Origin: Bremerella sp. JC817
GTDB lineage: Bacteria; Planctomycetota; Planctomycetia; Pirellulales; Pirellulaceae
Assembly: GCF_040718835.1 (NCBI RefSeq)
Contig: NZ_JBFEFG010000268.1
Span: forward strand, 310,001-374,000
Length of the DNA stretch: 64,000 nucleotides
Reading direction: 5' to 3'
Shown here: in pieces, positions 28,094 to 37,332 of the stretch
How the letters are laid out: each line of letters starts with the position of its first letter
How positions within the stretch are numbered: the stretch's first letter is position 1
The notes under the pieces: generated by a model
The model's database searches: none
Seen by the model: only the letters and a program-made list of their open reading frames with translations
Told to the model about the DNA's origin: nothing
Translations under genes and position numbers: made by a program

Positions 28094-29118
28094 GGCTGCC
28101 TTTCCACAGTTGCCTGGGTATTGCCGGGAGGAAACTGCGTCGTTCGGTCGGCGGACGTTGCTGACAGCGAGGAGGGTGCACCCGCTTGAGGAACCGGAGG
28201 TGGATCCGTGAGCAAATCCATAAATCCATCGTTGGTTCGCAGGATAATCGTCGAATCACTCCCAAGACTCCGCTTGAGGGCTTCCAACGAACGCCAATAC
28301 CGGTAGAACTCTGGATCGCGTAGATGGGCATGTGCGTAGATTTCCGAAACCTTTTGTTCGGCTTCGGCACGAATTCGGCCTGCTTCTAATCGACCGTCTC
28401 GCAGAATCTCTTCGCTGCGCACGACAGCATCATCGCGAATTGCGTTGGCGTCTTTCTCGCCCAAGGCTCGCAGTTGCTTCGCTGCAGCTTCACGTTCGGC
28501 CTTCATCTGGGCTAGTACGGCTGATACGTTGGAAGACTCGTACGCAATTCGATTGATGCCGATCTGAAGAATTTGAATGCCAAACTTTTTGCGAACATCT
28601 TGCTGGACATCTTGCAGCAATTGCTGCTCGATGCGTTGGGTCTGGAGTTGAGTCGAGTCGGTTGAAACTAACGCGGACAGATCGTAGCCTCCCATCCGGG
28701 TATTTTTGGCGGCCGTTACCATGCCATCGATCTTGGCCGACACAGCTTCGACGCTTCCGGCCGATTGAAGGAATAGTAGTGGGTCGTCCACGTTCCATAC
28801 CACAAAGGTCGAGAGGACCACGTTGCGGCGATCGTGCGTTAACGTTGCTGTGTAGGGCGTATTGAAGACATGTTGTCGCAAGTCGACAACGCGGGCATCT
28901 TCGATGGGCCAGGGAAGCTTGAAGTAGGCGCCAGGTTCCATCAGTTGCCGAGTTGGCTTGCCGAAGCGAGTGACAACCACCGATGTCCCTTCCGATACCT
29001 GAATGTAGCAGGGATAGGCCACCAGCAGGATAAGGATAGAAATTCCTAGACCAATCCGTACGACTTTCGTCCAGAGTGGCGCCACCTGATTCGACTGATG
29101 TTCGATTGCGTTTTCCAT
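28090..29118 (-). CDS. HflC-like SPFH/band-7 membrane protein
   Basis: 342 residues. One membrane helix near residues 18-40 (RIGLGISILILLVAYPCYIQV) is followed by the SPFH domain: YIQVSEGTSVVVTRFGKPTRQLMEPGAYFKLPWP is the typical HflC/prohibitin opening, and GIQILQIGINRIAYE with AQMKAEREAAAKQLRALGEKDA is the typical second half, with a long Ala/Glu/Arg coiled coil. The C-terminal 40 residues are Pro/Ser/Ala-rich. It overlaps the HflK-like gene by ATGA, so the pair is translationally coupled, as in classical hflKC. Confidence 0.92.
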   Translation of the reverse strand: MENAIEHQSNQVAPLWTKVVRIGLGISILILLVAYPCYIQVSEGTSVVVTRFGKPTRQLMEPGAYFKLPWPIEDARVVDLRQHVFNTPYTATLTHDRRNVVLSTFVVWNVDDPLLFLQSAGSVEAVSAKIDGMVTAAKNTRMGGYDLSALVSTDSTQLQTQRIEQQLLQDVQQDVRKKFGIQILQIGINRIAYESSNVSAVLAQMKAEREAAAKQLRALGEKDANAIRDDAVVRSEEILRDGRLEAGRIRAEAEQKVSEIYAHAHLRDPEFYRYWRSLEALKRSLGSDSTIILRTNDGFMDLLTDPPPVPQAGAPSSLSATSADRTTQFPPGNTQATVERQP

Positions 29119-29139
29119 GAGATAGCTTGAACCGGCTAA

Positions 29140-30939
29140 CTAGGGGGATGGTGATGCGAGTGGTGGAATGACGGTTGGCGATAAAGAAGCGTTGGGCTCC
29201 GTGACGAGTACATCTTGAAGCTGCGAGTCGATCACATAGACTTGCCGGCCAGGGAGAGCCTTTTCGTAGGTATCGAACCAGAGCCGCATTCGATAAGTTT
29301 CCGGGGCCGCGCGATAGGCTTTGCTGGCCTCAGCAAAGTGCGATGCTTCTTGACCTGCCAGCCCAACACGCCTGGCGGCAGCCTGCTTCGCGGACGCGAC
29401 GAGTGTGGCAGATTCCCTTTCCGCACCCAAGAGTTTCGCTTGAGCGTCGCCGAGTGCTTGAGTCACACGCCGTGCAGCATCGCTTTCGGCATTGCTGACA
29501 TCCAAATAGGCCTCAGCTGCCTCGACGGGCGGATGCAAACTAAGCAGGCTGACATCTACAATCTCGATCCCGAGTTGCATATCACGAGACTTCTCGGTCA
29601 CTTTACTGGCGATTCGCTGGGCAAATACCAGGCGGTCTTCAGTCAGCACCTGGCCAAGAGTCGCGCTTTCCGTTTCTTCACGGAGTACCTGGTAAGCGAC
29701 AGCCTCGAGCGCCTTGGCAGGGTCTGAATGACGAACTAGATAGTTTCTAAGTTGCTCGACGTTCTTCCCAACCTGGTAATAGATCTGAGCGTTGACGGCA
29801 ACCAACTCCGATTGGGTCCCCAGCACCAGGGCGAACTCATTGGCGTGCGGTTCAGTCCAGAGCATCGAGCGTGGCTCGACAGAGACGACGGCCTTTTCAT
29901 CCACTGGCTGCGAGAAACCAATTTGAAGCGTGTGGATCTTTCCAACCGACACACGTCGCACAATACCAAATGGCCAGGGATACTTGGTGTGTAAACCAGG
30001 TTGGAGTGGCTCCGATTGGACTCGTCCTAATACTTCCGAGAGTGCCAACTGGTCAGGCTGTACAATCACGAGCGAAGTCGACAACCAGAAGACGAGTATT
30101 GAAACGAGCAAAGCCAGCGGCGTTGCCCGTCGGAAGAATCGAATCGACCAGGAAGAGCGAAGACTTAGTCCAAAACGCCGCTCAGCGATTTGGAAGAGCG
30201 TGTCGATAGGGTTAAGCGAAGACAACAGCACTTCACGAAAGAGCGAGTCAAATGGATCAGGCAAACCTTCATGAGTCGTACTGGGGACACGTTCCAACTG
30301 GAACCAGGTAAACAACAGACGCAGTAGGCACTCGCCGATTACGACGGCCAGATATACATGAACCATCACCGCAAGCCACTGAGGAACACTTGCCAGCACC
30401 GACGATGCCAGTTGAGCTGCCGCAGCGAGGAACCATCCCACGCGAGCTTCGTGGAGAGTTAGCCCAATGGTCGCTAGTTCGCAGGATGGTCTTTCGGAAA
30501 TCCCTTGAGTCATCTTCCCGAGCGCCGTCCACAAGCTTGCCATAAGCACAGCGAGAATCGCTGAGGTCGCGATTTCCTGTGGAGATAGTGAACGAGCGAC
30601 TTCGACACGACCGACCAGAAGCGACATGATCACGCCAATCAGCAGCACGAACAGGGGCCCCGCCGTAAAGATCGTATGCAGCGACCAGGCTTCAACCGAT
30701 TTGGTTCGGCCCGACGAAGTTGCTACTTGGATGTCGATCGATCGACGAGTCGACCACAATAGAATGACCGCCAGCAGCAGTTGAATCGCCAAACCGCGAA
30801 ACAGGGCGGACTCACTGTAAAACGCATAGCCGAAAGTCAACGCGGCACTAACGCCAACAATCCACAAAAGCTGCCCGATCCAGGTACGCCCCTCTGGGGA
30901 AAGTGGAGCATGTGCGTCTTGTTCTGACACATCACTCAT
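29140..30939 (-). CDS. large SPFH protein with a polytopic N-terminal half
   Basis: 599 residues. ATG 30939 overlaps the permease stop by ATGA; a longer frame to 30969 is rejected. The N-terminal half has about six to seven hydrophobic segments (up to residue 235) with short loops, and another helix near 285-305 (PLALLVSILVFWLSTSLVIV). An SPFH domain follows directly (QPDQLALSEVLGRVQSEPLQPGLHTKYPWP) with a coiled-coil Ala/Glu/Arg-rich part (NAESDAARRVTQALGDAQAK). SPFH proteins usually have one anchor; a multi-pass module fused in front is uncommon. The third SPFH gene of the operon, it precedes hflC- and hflK-like genes. It may form the membrane base of a hetero-oligomeric SPFH cage. Confidence 0.85.
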   Translation of the reverse strand: MSDVSEQDAHAPLSPEGRTWIGQLLWIVGVSAALTFGYAFYSESALFRGLAIQLLLAVILLWSTRRSIDIQVATSSGRTKSVEAWSLHTIFTAGPLFVLLIGVIMSLLVGRVEVARSLSPQEIATSAILAVLMASLWTALGKMTQGISERPSCELATIGLTLHEARVGWFLAAAAQLASSVLASVPQWLAVMVHVYLAVVIGECLLRLLFTWFQLERVPSTTHEGLPDPFDSLFREVLLSSLNPIDTLFQIAERRFGLSLRSSWSIRFFRRATPLALLVSILVFWLSTSLVIVQPDQLALSEVLGRVQSEPLQPGLHTKYPWPFGIVRRVSVGKIHTLQIGFSQPVDEKAVVSVEPRSMLWTEPHANEFALVLGTQSELVAVNAQIYYQVGKNVEQLRNYLVRHSDPAKALEAVAYQVLREETESATLGQVLTEDRLVFAQRIASKVTEKSRDMQLGIEIVDVSLLSLHPPVEAAEAYLDVSNAESDAARRVTQALGDAQAKLLGAERESATLVASAKQAAARRVGLAGQEASHFAEASKAYRAAPETYRMRLWFDTYEKALPGRQVYVIDSQLQDVLVTEPNASLSPTVIPPLASPSP

Positions 30940-32510
30940 GTCTTGTCTCCTAGGCAGATGACCCGGCACGATTGAAATTGATCGATCAATTCGGCCCCTC
31001 GTTCTTTGGCCTCAGTATCTGTCAATTCGGCTTGAGCGAACTGTTGGCGCGTCTTCCAAAGCAACTCTCGCAGAGCCCGAATTTCTGACGCCTGTTGACT
31101 ATCGGGAACGCCCATCCTTAGAACCCACCCAACCGGCATCCGGGCAGCAACCGCATCCCACTCGGAAAGTTTCTGCTGGGCGACCTGCGTCTTGTTAGTC
31201 TTCACCGCGATCACCGCGTCTGCGGATACCTTTTTCATTTGCTCGAATGATTCTTCCACGCCAGGGAAGATGGAATACATCAGCAGGATGATTCCGAACG
31301 CGGCGACGCCAATAAGCGACATGCCAACCTGTCCTTGGGTCAACTCGACATTCCAGCGACCAGCAGACGGTTTTGCTTCGGTCGACGGGATAGGATCTTC
31401 ACAAAAGCGAAGGCCCCAGGACCGAACTACGATGCCCCACAACGCAAGGATTCCCAACAGCGTGGTGCCGGCCTGCATGATCAGGTCGGTATGGTTTAGT
31501 TGTTGGCTCAAAGCCAGAGAGAACTGGTCGAAGGTCGCATGGTAGGGGCGGGCCAGAGTATCGAGGCCATGTGTTTCCTCTTCTTCACCAGGGGCCGGTG
31601 GAAACACGGAGTAAGTTACATAGCTGACGGTCGTCGCCAAAAAGAGTGTCACCACGAGGAGTGCCAGCGTACGCTGGATTCCCCAAATCGAACGCATCGC
31701 TAGGACCGTACCGCCACACCATGCAACACCAAGTAGTTGTAGAACGATGGCACAAGCGAACGCGAGGTGCGTGGAATGAATGGCTGACACCGCCATGGTG
31801 AAGGTGATGGGGGTCACCATCTGGGGGCCGGTTAACGCCATGGTTTCCAATGGGCCCATTGAATTCTGATACGAGAAGATCCTCTCGAACGACCCCGATG
31901 GAACCAGTCCGACGACCAGACCCGAGATAACCATGCCGAGTATTACGTAGACGATCGACCACCCCGTCGCGATTTGCCCAGCCGCGATAGAGGCATTCCA
32001 AAGTCTGGTTGTTCCGCTGGTTGCCTCGGAAACGGAACTTGACTTACTGTTCTGAGGCTCATCGTAGAACCGTCCGGCAACCTCGGCGACGACGACGGCG
32101 TATACGCAAGCCACGAGCAGAAACACACCACATTGCCAGATCGGCAATACGCTGATCGCGTAGAGAATCGACAACGGGTTGAGCAGTGGTGCAACCAGCC
32201 ACAACAGGGCCAGGTCGCGGCGTGGCATTCCCCCATCAGAAAGTTCCTTTGCGATCGGAATGACGCCGAGCGCACACACCGGCACGCATAGACACGCCGC
32301 CAGAAGACGAAAAGTCCGCTCCAGGCTGTCTGCCGGTCCTAGCCATTCCTGAACGAAGTTGTAGCCACCGCTGACTCGAATAGCCGCTGCGCCAACGATT
32401 CCGATGAGAATCGTGGCGGACGACTCCACCAGAATGCGGACCAACGTTATCAGCAGAGTCACGACCGACTGTTCGATCGTGAATGTGTGCCAGAAATCAC
32501 CAAACGTCAT
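30936..32510 (-). CDS. YraQ/DUF318-like permease
   Basis: 524 residues with about 11 membrane helices in two repeats. The first repeat contains CLCVPVCALGVIPIAKELSDG followed by RRDLALLWLVAPLLNPLSI, the pattern (CxCG.IP...L...G....AL.FL.A.P..NP.S) found in permease family DUF318 (YraQ, ArsP-like). A large soluble C-terminal piece of about 90 residues (about 430-524, EQMKKVSADAVIAVKTNKTQ) follows the last helix, with Lys/Gln/Glu-rich helices. DUF318 members move arsenicals, metals or unknown ions. It lies between the MoxR ATPase (3-base gap) and the large SPFH gene (ATGA overlap). Substrate unknown; a role alongside the P-type ATPase is inferred. Confidence 0.8.
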   Translation of the reverse strand: MTFGDFWHTFTIEQSVVTLLITLVRILVESSATILIGIVGAAAIRVSGGYNFVQEWLGPADSLERTFRLLAACLCVPVCALGVIPIAKELSDGGMPRRDLALLWLVAPLLNPLSILYAISVLPIWQCGVFLLVACVYAVVVAEVAGRFYDEPQNSKSSSVSEATSGTTRLWNASIAAGQIATGWSIVYVILGMVISGLVVGLVPSGSFERIFSYQNSMGPLETMALTGPQMVTPITFTMAVSAIHSTHLAFACAIVLQLLGVAWCGGTVLAMRSIWGIQRTLALLVVTLFLATTVSYVTYSVFPPAPGEEEETHGLDTLARPYHATFDQFSLALSQQLNHTDLIMQAGTTLLGILALWGIVVRSWGLRFCEDPIPSTEAKPSAGRWNVELTQGQVGMSLIGVAAFGIILLMYSIFPGVEESFEQMKKVSADAVIAVKTNKTQVAQQKLSEWDAVAARMPVGWVLRMGVPDSQQASEIRALRELLWKTRQQFAQAELTDTEAKERGAELIDQFQSCRVICLGDKT

Positions 32511-32513
32511 CGA

Positions 32514-33494
32514 TCAACCCCGCGTAACGGGAACAGGAACGGTTCGAAGCATCTCTTCGATGAGGTCTGCAGCATCTTCAAATTCACCCGACAGGCGGAC
32601 ATTCAGCACGGGGTAGGCCATTTCTTGAATATCGTCAGGCGTGACGAAGTCGCGACCATTCAAGTGCGCCCAGGCCTGGGACACGCGCTGCAAGGTTAAT
32701 AGTCCACGCGGGCTCACGCCCAGTGTCACTTCGCTACGGTTACGGGTGAATTCGGCCAACTCGACCATGTATCGAAGTAAGTTCATTTCGATATGCACCT
32801 GGGAAACATGGTTTTGAAGTTGGTGCAATTGCCTGGGTGTAACCACGGCCTCCACATCTGCGCGCTCTCGATCACCTCGATGGATGTTGGAGGCCAACAT
32901 CGCAATTTCGTTCTCTTTACCGGGGTAGCCAATGCTCAACCGCATGGCGAAACGGTCGAGTTGGGCCTCTGGCAAGGGATAGGCCCCATGACTGTCGACC
33001 GGGTTTTGGGTGGCAATCACGAAGAACGACTCCGACAGACGATGGCAATGCTTGTCGATAGTCACTTGACGCTCTGCCATCGCTTCAAAAAGCGACGACT
33101 GCGTACGCGGCGTCGCACGATTGATTTCGTCGGCCAGCAGTACGTCGGAAAAGACCGGCCCTGGAACGAACTCGAACTCACGCGTCTTCTGATTGAACAT
33201 GTTGAATCCCGTGACATCGCTGGGCATCAAGTCCGGAGTGCATTGCACTCGGGCAAAGTCACCTCCGATGGCAGTCGAAAGTGCCTTGGCCAGGGTGGTC
33301 TTTCCTAGTCCGGGTAGGTCTTCCAGCAGGATATGCCCCCGAGCCAATACGCAGGCGATCACCTTTTCCACGACGTCTTGCTTCCCCTTCAGGGTTTGGT
33401 TTAGCGTCTGTCGAATTCCATCGATCATTGGCTGAAATTCGCACTCTCCCTCAGGGGCGAGAACTTGCAGATCATTGTCGGACGCAGTCTTCAC
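32514..33494 (-). CDS. MoxR-type AAA+ ATPase
   Basis: 326 residues. GTG 33494 is chosen: it overlaps the transglutaminase stop as GTGA and has AAGGAGC upstream; a start at 33569 would add 25 residues inside that gene. MoxR ATPases act as chaperones for assembly or activation of enzyme complexes, often with a DUF58/von Willebrand partner. Walker A is LEDLPGLGKTTLAKAL, Walker B LLADEINRATPRTQSS, sensor 1 VIATQNP, and the arginine-finger/lid region EAQLDRFAMR; LGVSPRGLLTLQR marks sensor 2. The DUF58 gene lies in the same operon two genes upstream, as expected for a MoxR system. Confidence 0.95.
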   Translation of the reverse strand: MKTASDNDLQVLAPEGECEFQPMIDGIRQTLNQTLKGKQDVVEKVIACVLARGHILLEDLPGLGKTTLAKALSTAIGGDFARVQCTPDLMPSDVTGFNMFNQKTREFEFVPGPVFSDVLLADEINRATPRTQSSLFEAMAERQVTIDKHCHRLSESFFVIATQNPVDSHGAYPLPEAQLDRFAMRLSIGYPGKENEIAMLASNIHRGDRERADVEAVVTPRQLHQLQNHVSQVHIEMNLLRYMVELAEFTRNRSEVTLGVSPRGLLTLQRVSQAWAHLNGRDFVTPDDIQEMAYPVLNVRLSGEFEDAADLIEEMLRTVPVPVTRG

Positions 33495-35788
33495 GATAGC
33501 TCCTTGGAAGCGGATGCTGGACTTTTCGGGGGAGGCGAATGAAAGAATGAGCTGAATGCTTCGTTGCAAACACGGTCGATTTCAATGCGCGAGATTGGGC
33601 AGCTTAACGTCGGTGAATAAAATGCCCAATTCGTAGCAGCGATAAAGTCGTGCGAGATGGGTTGGCAAGACTCTTGAATCCAACGGGCAAAGGTCTTTCC
33701 TGGCGGACGACGGTGTCCTTGAATCCTCGCTCGCCACTGTAATAAACGCGCCGTCCAGAGGATTCGATTTCGATCACTACCAAACCGGGCATACCGATTG
33801 GCCAGGCGAAAAACAACATCCGCCAGGCGTGCGAACGCTAGATAAACAATGACAACAAGACTGGCGATAACGGTCAGTGGTATCCAATTGCTGACGCACC
33901 ACTGGCCTGTAGCGACGCAGGCAGCCTGGATTCTTTGCCAAGGATTCAGCCTCGGTGCTAACAGTTCGTATCCAGGGGTCGGTTCAACGGGATGCCATAC
34001 TTTTCCATCCCAGGAGACTTCAACCCAGAAGTGAACGTCTTCCTTCCCGATCGGAGTTTGCCAGGTTCCGGAATCAAAGTTCTGTGGATCCGCGTAGAAT
34101 CCGCTTACCACACGTGAGGTGTATCCCAACTCTCGCAGGAGAAGCGAGGTGGCCGTAGCAAAGAGATAGTCAGGGCCCTGCTTAGTATCGAACAGAAACG
34201 TTTCGACCGGGAACTCGATATCCTCACTCAGTTGGCTATCGGGTGCATGTGCGTATTCGCTTCGAAGATGATCTCGCACCGCCGCGATCTGCTGCCATCC
34301 AGGCTCCAGTCCGGCAGTTATCTGTTGCGCATACTCACGTATTCGTGGAACCGAACTGTGCTGGTCTGGAAGTGAGATACTTTGCTGAAGTTTGCTGGTC
34401 GTGGAGTCGCTGAGCAATGTTGGCGAACTAACCAGGAACGACTGCACCCTCATGACGGTAAGCTGTGGAATGAAGTCCACGGTTATCCGGGGATGCCCAT
34501 CGGCTGCCAAGCCAAACATATCCTCTCGATCGACATCTTTGATCTGAAAGCGTGCCAGACGCGGAGGAGACGGAATACGATCTGTCTTTAGATTGATGAA
34601 CTTCAACAGGTGCTCTTCGGTGGAATGGATGGCACCCTCCGATAGTGGACACGAAATGTTGTACCAGGGCACTCCATCCTCCTTGATCAACTTCACGGGA
34701 GGTTCATCGTGACTTTCGGCTGCTCGTAGGTTGACGCCATCAAATTGATCATAAATGGTCGTCCGCAAATGCAGTGGCACGCGTCCTTTCACGTAGAACA
34801 GTGCCGGCGACTTCTTATCATCGAGGGACTTCTGACGACGGGCCTCATTCTTACGTAACAGGCTAAAGTCGTTACCTTTCGATTTAGTCGTCGCGACGCG
34901 CGAGTGGCGATGCTCCAGTTTGGACGGTGGAAGGCTTACTGCCTTTTGCAAGGTTTTGTTCTTGATCACCGGAGCGTCATAAGTGTCATCAAATACGTCG
35001 AAAAGGCTCGGCATTCTTGACTCAAGAAAGACCTCACTCTCAGTCGGACCGAAGCTCATGGCGTCCTTGGTGCCTTGAACTAAGTCATCCCCATCGCCGA
35101 CACCACCTTGCGATCGCACGTCAGAAACTCGGTTCCCACCAGAACTAGGCATGAATCCAGCGAGCGCTCGTGTTGCGTGGTTCGTACCTGCGATGCCAAT
35201 GGCGGCGGCCGCCAGCGATACGGCCAGACAAAACGCGAGCCCCACGGCACCGCGTGGAATTTCCGACTTTGTCCCCTCCGGAAATCTTCCCGAAATGCGA
35301 TTCCAGTACGAGGTCACGAGCCAACCCACCCCTAGCACTGCGTAAACAATTCCGCAGATCGTCACCGACCAATAGACACTCATAAAGACACTTACCGCCA
35401 TCAGAGCCAGGCTTATCAGGGTAGCCAGATTGGCGATCCGTCTTTCCGATCGAAATGGCAGAGATGCAATCATGAGGTTTCGTAGCGCCAGGGAAACCTG
35501 CCCCTCAAACAGCTGACCTGCTCTGGGAAGCGTATGGTAGAGAACCTGTTCCAGTGCAAAGTGACCGGCGACCACGGCAATCAACAGCCCTAGCACGCGG
35601 GGATCACGTATCGCATCTGATGGCCTTAGGTAACGAGCACACAGCCATGCGGCCGCAGCCACAACCGCCAATTCCAACCACTGCCACCAGAAACCCAGTT
35701 CACCATGGCTGATTGCCAACTGCACGCCCAAGGCAGCGGTCAGCACCATCGCTAGATGAATTGTTTGGGTGAACTTATCAGCTTCCAC
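33491..35788 (-). CDS. membrane transglutaminase-like protein without the catalytic cysteine
   Basis: 765 residues from GTG 35788 with GGGAGG upstream; this overlaps the DUF58 stop by 11 bases. An ATG at 35848 is the alternative. The layout matches TgpA-type proteins: about six N-terminal helices (to about residue 205), a periplasmic transglutaminase domain, one more helix near 640 and a cytoplasmic tail. The catalytic block reads KQGPDYLFATATSLLLRELGYTSRVV. Where active members have GxC, this has GPD, with Asp540. His586 (VHFWVEV) remains and the third residue is Glu602 (VEPTPGY) rather than Asp. It is therefore probably a pseudoenzyme that binds rather than cleaves or crosslinks peptides. 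Confidence 0.85.
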   Translation of the reverse strand: MEADKFTQTIHLAMVLTAALGVQLAISHGELGFWWQWLELAVVAAAAWLCARYLRPSDAIRDPRVLGLLIAVVAGHFALEQVLYHTLPRAGQLFEGQVSLALRNLMIASLPFRSERRIANLATLISLALMAVSVFMSVYWSVTICGIVYAVLGVGWLVTSYWNRISGRFPEGTKSEIPRGAVGLAFCLAVSLAAAAIGIAGTNHATRALAGFMPSSGGNRVSDVRSQGGVGDGDDLVQGTKDAMSFGPTESEVFLESRMPSLFDVFDDTYDAPVIKNKTLQKAVSLPPSKLEHRHSRVATTKSKGNDFSLLRKNEARRQKSLDDKKSPALFYVKGRVPLHLRTTIYDQFDGVNLRAAESHDEPPVKLIKEDGVPWYNISCPLSEGAIHSTEEHLLKFINLKTDRIPSPPRLARFQIKDVDREDMFGLAADGHPRITVDFIPQLTVMRVQSFLVSSPTLLSDSTTSKLQQSISLPDQHSSVPRIREYAQQITAGLEPGWQQIAAVRDHLRSEYAHAPDSQLSEDIEFPVETFLFDTKQGPDYLFATATSLLLRELGYTSRVVSGFYADPQNFDSGTWQTPIGKEDVHFWVEVSWDGKVWHPVEPTPGYELLAPRLNPWQRIQAACVATGQWCVSNWIPLTVIASLVVIVYLAFARLADVVFRLANRYARFGSDRNRILWTARLLQWRARIQGHRRPPGKTFARWIQESCQPISHDFIAATNWAFYSPTLSCPISRIEIDRVCNEAFSSFFHSPPPKSPASASKELS

Positions 35789-37034
35789 ACCAAGCCTCCC
35801 GGCCTTTCGTGGCCCACTGCGAAAGCAACTGGCGAGGCGCGTTGTCATGGTCTTCTACAGAAATCCAAGGTTTCACCGATGCCAATACGGGCTGCCTCTC
35901 AGAAGACTCGGGCGCTGCACGAAAACCATCGCTTCGAAGCACGATTGTCCGTCTGGTGTGCTTCTCGGATGGGCTGAGGTCGGTAACAACGGAAACCAAC
36001 CAATCGCACCCATTGCCAGTCCGTCGCATGGTGGCCGGCTCTTGGGTCGGTGTTAGTCGAGCCAAGCGATCCATGGTCCGATGAATGCTGGCTTGAGCGC
36101 CGGTGAGTTGCTCTTCGTGTGTCCCGAAGTCCAGCACCACGACGTTGTGCTGTTGAACGAGTTCGGTCGCGATACTCGCCGCAATGCGGATCGCCCACTC
36201 GAAGGTGCCATCTGGTCCGAACCCTTGATGTGAATGGTGATCAAGATCGACACGGATACGTGCCCGAGTTTGCGCGGAACCTTGACGCTCAGAAACGATG
36301 AACCGCCCATGTCTTGCTGTCAGCGACCAATGAATTGTGCGTAGCGAATCTCCTTGTCGAAACGGCCGGACGCCATTGCGTTCTCCTTCGTGACCGGTCC
36401 GCTGATCGCTGGAGGACGTATTGTTGCGATGGTTTCCTTGTGGTAGTGGAAAGTTCGACAGGCGGTACGTCTTGGGCCATACCGTCAGCTCTTGCTGAAC
36501 CCTCACCGGTCGCTTCGCTTTCCATAGCCCAAACGGGAATTCAGTAACTATCTTTGGTGGAGCTTGCGGGTAGACGCCACGCTGGAGTGGTCGAAATCGC
36601 CAGACAAACTCGCATCGCGACCAACCAGGAATGCGAGCCAAAGCCACTGCGGCATCGCTCGCCGCGTCCTCAAGGAAGAAACCGTTTTCAATCGAGAGTC
36701 CCCACACTGGGACAGGCCATCGATTGACAATTTCGACAATGACATCTGCCTTTTCACCTTCGCAGCAACGACGCGTGCGGAACTTCAGTTCGCACGAAAC
36801 GCCTTTTAGCCCCACCCATGGCCACACCACGCCGAGCCCAACAACGGCCAGAATCGTCAGTAATAGGACGTATCCTTGCGGTGTTACGAAGATTCCCATG
36901 GCGAGTGCCACCGCAGCAAGTGCGAGCAAGATCCCGATAGGCGTCTTCAGCCAATAGACGTGTTTGTTAGCCCATGGCGTATAGTCATTGGTCAGCCATG
37001 CCCAACGGCTGGCAGACGGTTGCGTATTAGTCAT
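35778..37034 (-). CDS. DUF58 domain membrane protein
   Basis: 418 residues. Two hydrophobic helices (about 33-50 and 55-75) precede a cysteine-containing domain and then the DUF58 motif, NGVRPFRQGDSLRTIHWSLTARHGRFIVSE, at about residues 225-255. DUF58 proteins are partners of MoxR ATPases and are distantly related to von Willebrand factor A domains. The gene starts the long minus-strand operon after a 298-base gap to the histidine-rich gene, and overlaps the transglutaminase-like gene by 11 bases. No metal-ion-dependent adhesion site is clear. Role: likely adaptor between MoxR and a membrane client. Confidence 0.9.
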   Translation of the reverse strand: MTNTQPSASRWAWLTNDYTPWANKHVYWLKTPIGILLALAAVALAMGIFVTPQGYVLLLTILAVVGLGVVWPWVGLKGVSCELKFRTRRCCEGEKADVIVEIVNRWPVPVWGLSIENGFFLEDAASDAAVALARIPGWSRCEFVWRFRPLQRGVYPQAPPKIVTEFPFGLWKAKRPVRVQQELTVWPKTYRLSNFPLPQGNHRNNTSSSDQRTGHEGERNGVRPFRQGDSLRTIHWSLTARHGRFIVSERQGSAQTRARIRVDLDHHSHQGFGPDGTFEWAIRIAASIATELVQQHNVVVLDFGTHEEQLTGAQASIHRTMDRLARLTPTQEPATMRRTGNGCDWLVSVVTDLSPSEKHTRRTIVLRSDGFRAAPESSERQPVLASVKPWISVEDHDNAPRQLLSQWATKGREAWCGS

Positions 37035-37332
37035 CTTAGAAATTCCAAGGGAGTGGGCGTACAGAGCTTGCGTACCGGCGCAGACTCCCGTACCTCCGAT
37101 ATCAACGACAGTTCATGGCGCAACCGCTTCGCCTCACTAGGCAAAAGGGCTGTTGGGAATTTACTTTCGTACAGAGAGATCGAACCAGGATTCCACTAGC
37201 AGCAGACGCATCCCGCAGGGACGGAAGGCTCTGGAGTTCTCCGTTCAATCCACATGTAAAGATCAGATGCCTAGCCTGGAACGCGCATCGAACGCCTATT
37301 CCATCCAAGTCAAAGGGGCATCTGCTTTGAGG
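37035..37332. other. gap between the histidine-rich gene and the DUF58 operon
   Basis: 298 bases that probably contain the operon promoter, but no convincing -35/-10 pair was found. A short minus-strand open frame (37102-37308) has no ribosome site and unlike codon use, so it is not called. One GGTTCGATC resembles a tRNA T-loop, but its flanks do not pair. Confidence 0.4.

Noticed and set aside
37140..37200. GGTTCGATC on the minus strand resembling a tRNA T-loop
   Set aside because: Flanking bases do not form a 5-base T stem and no anticodon arm or acceptor stem is present.
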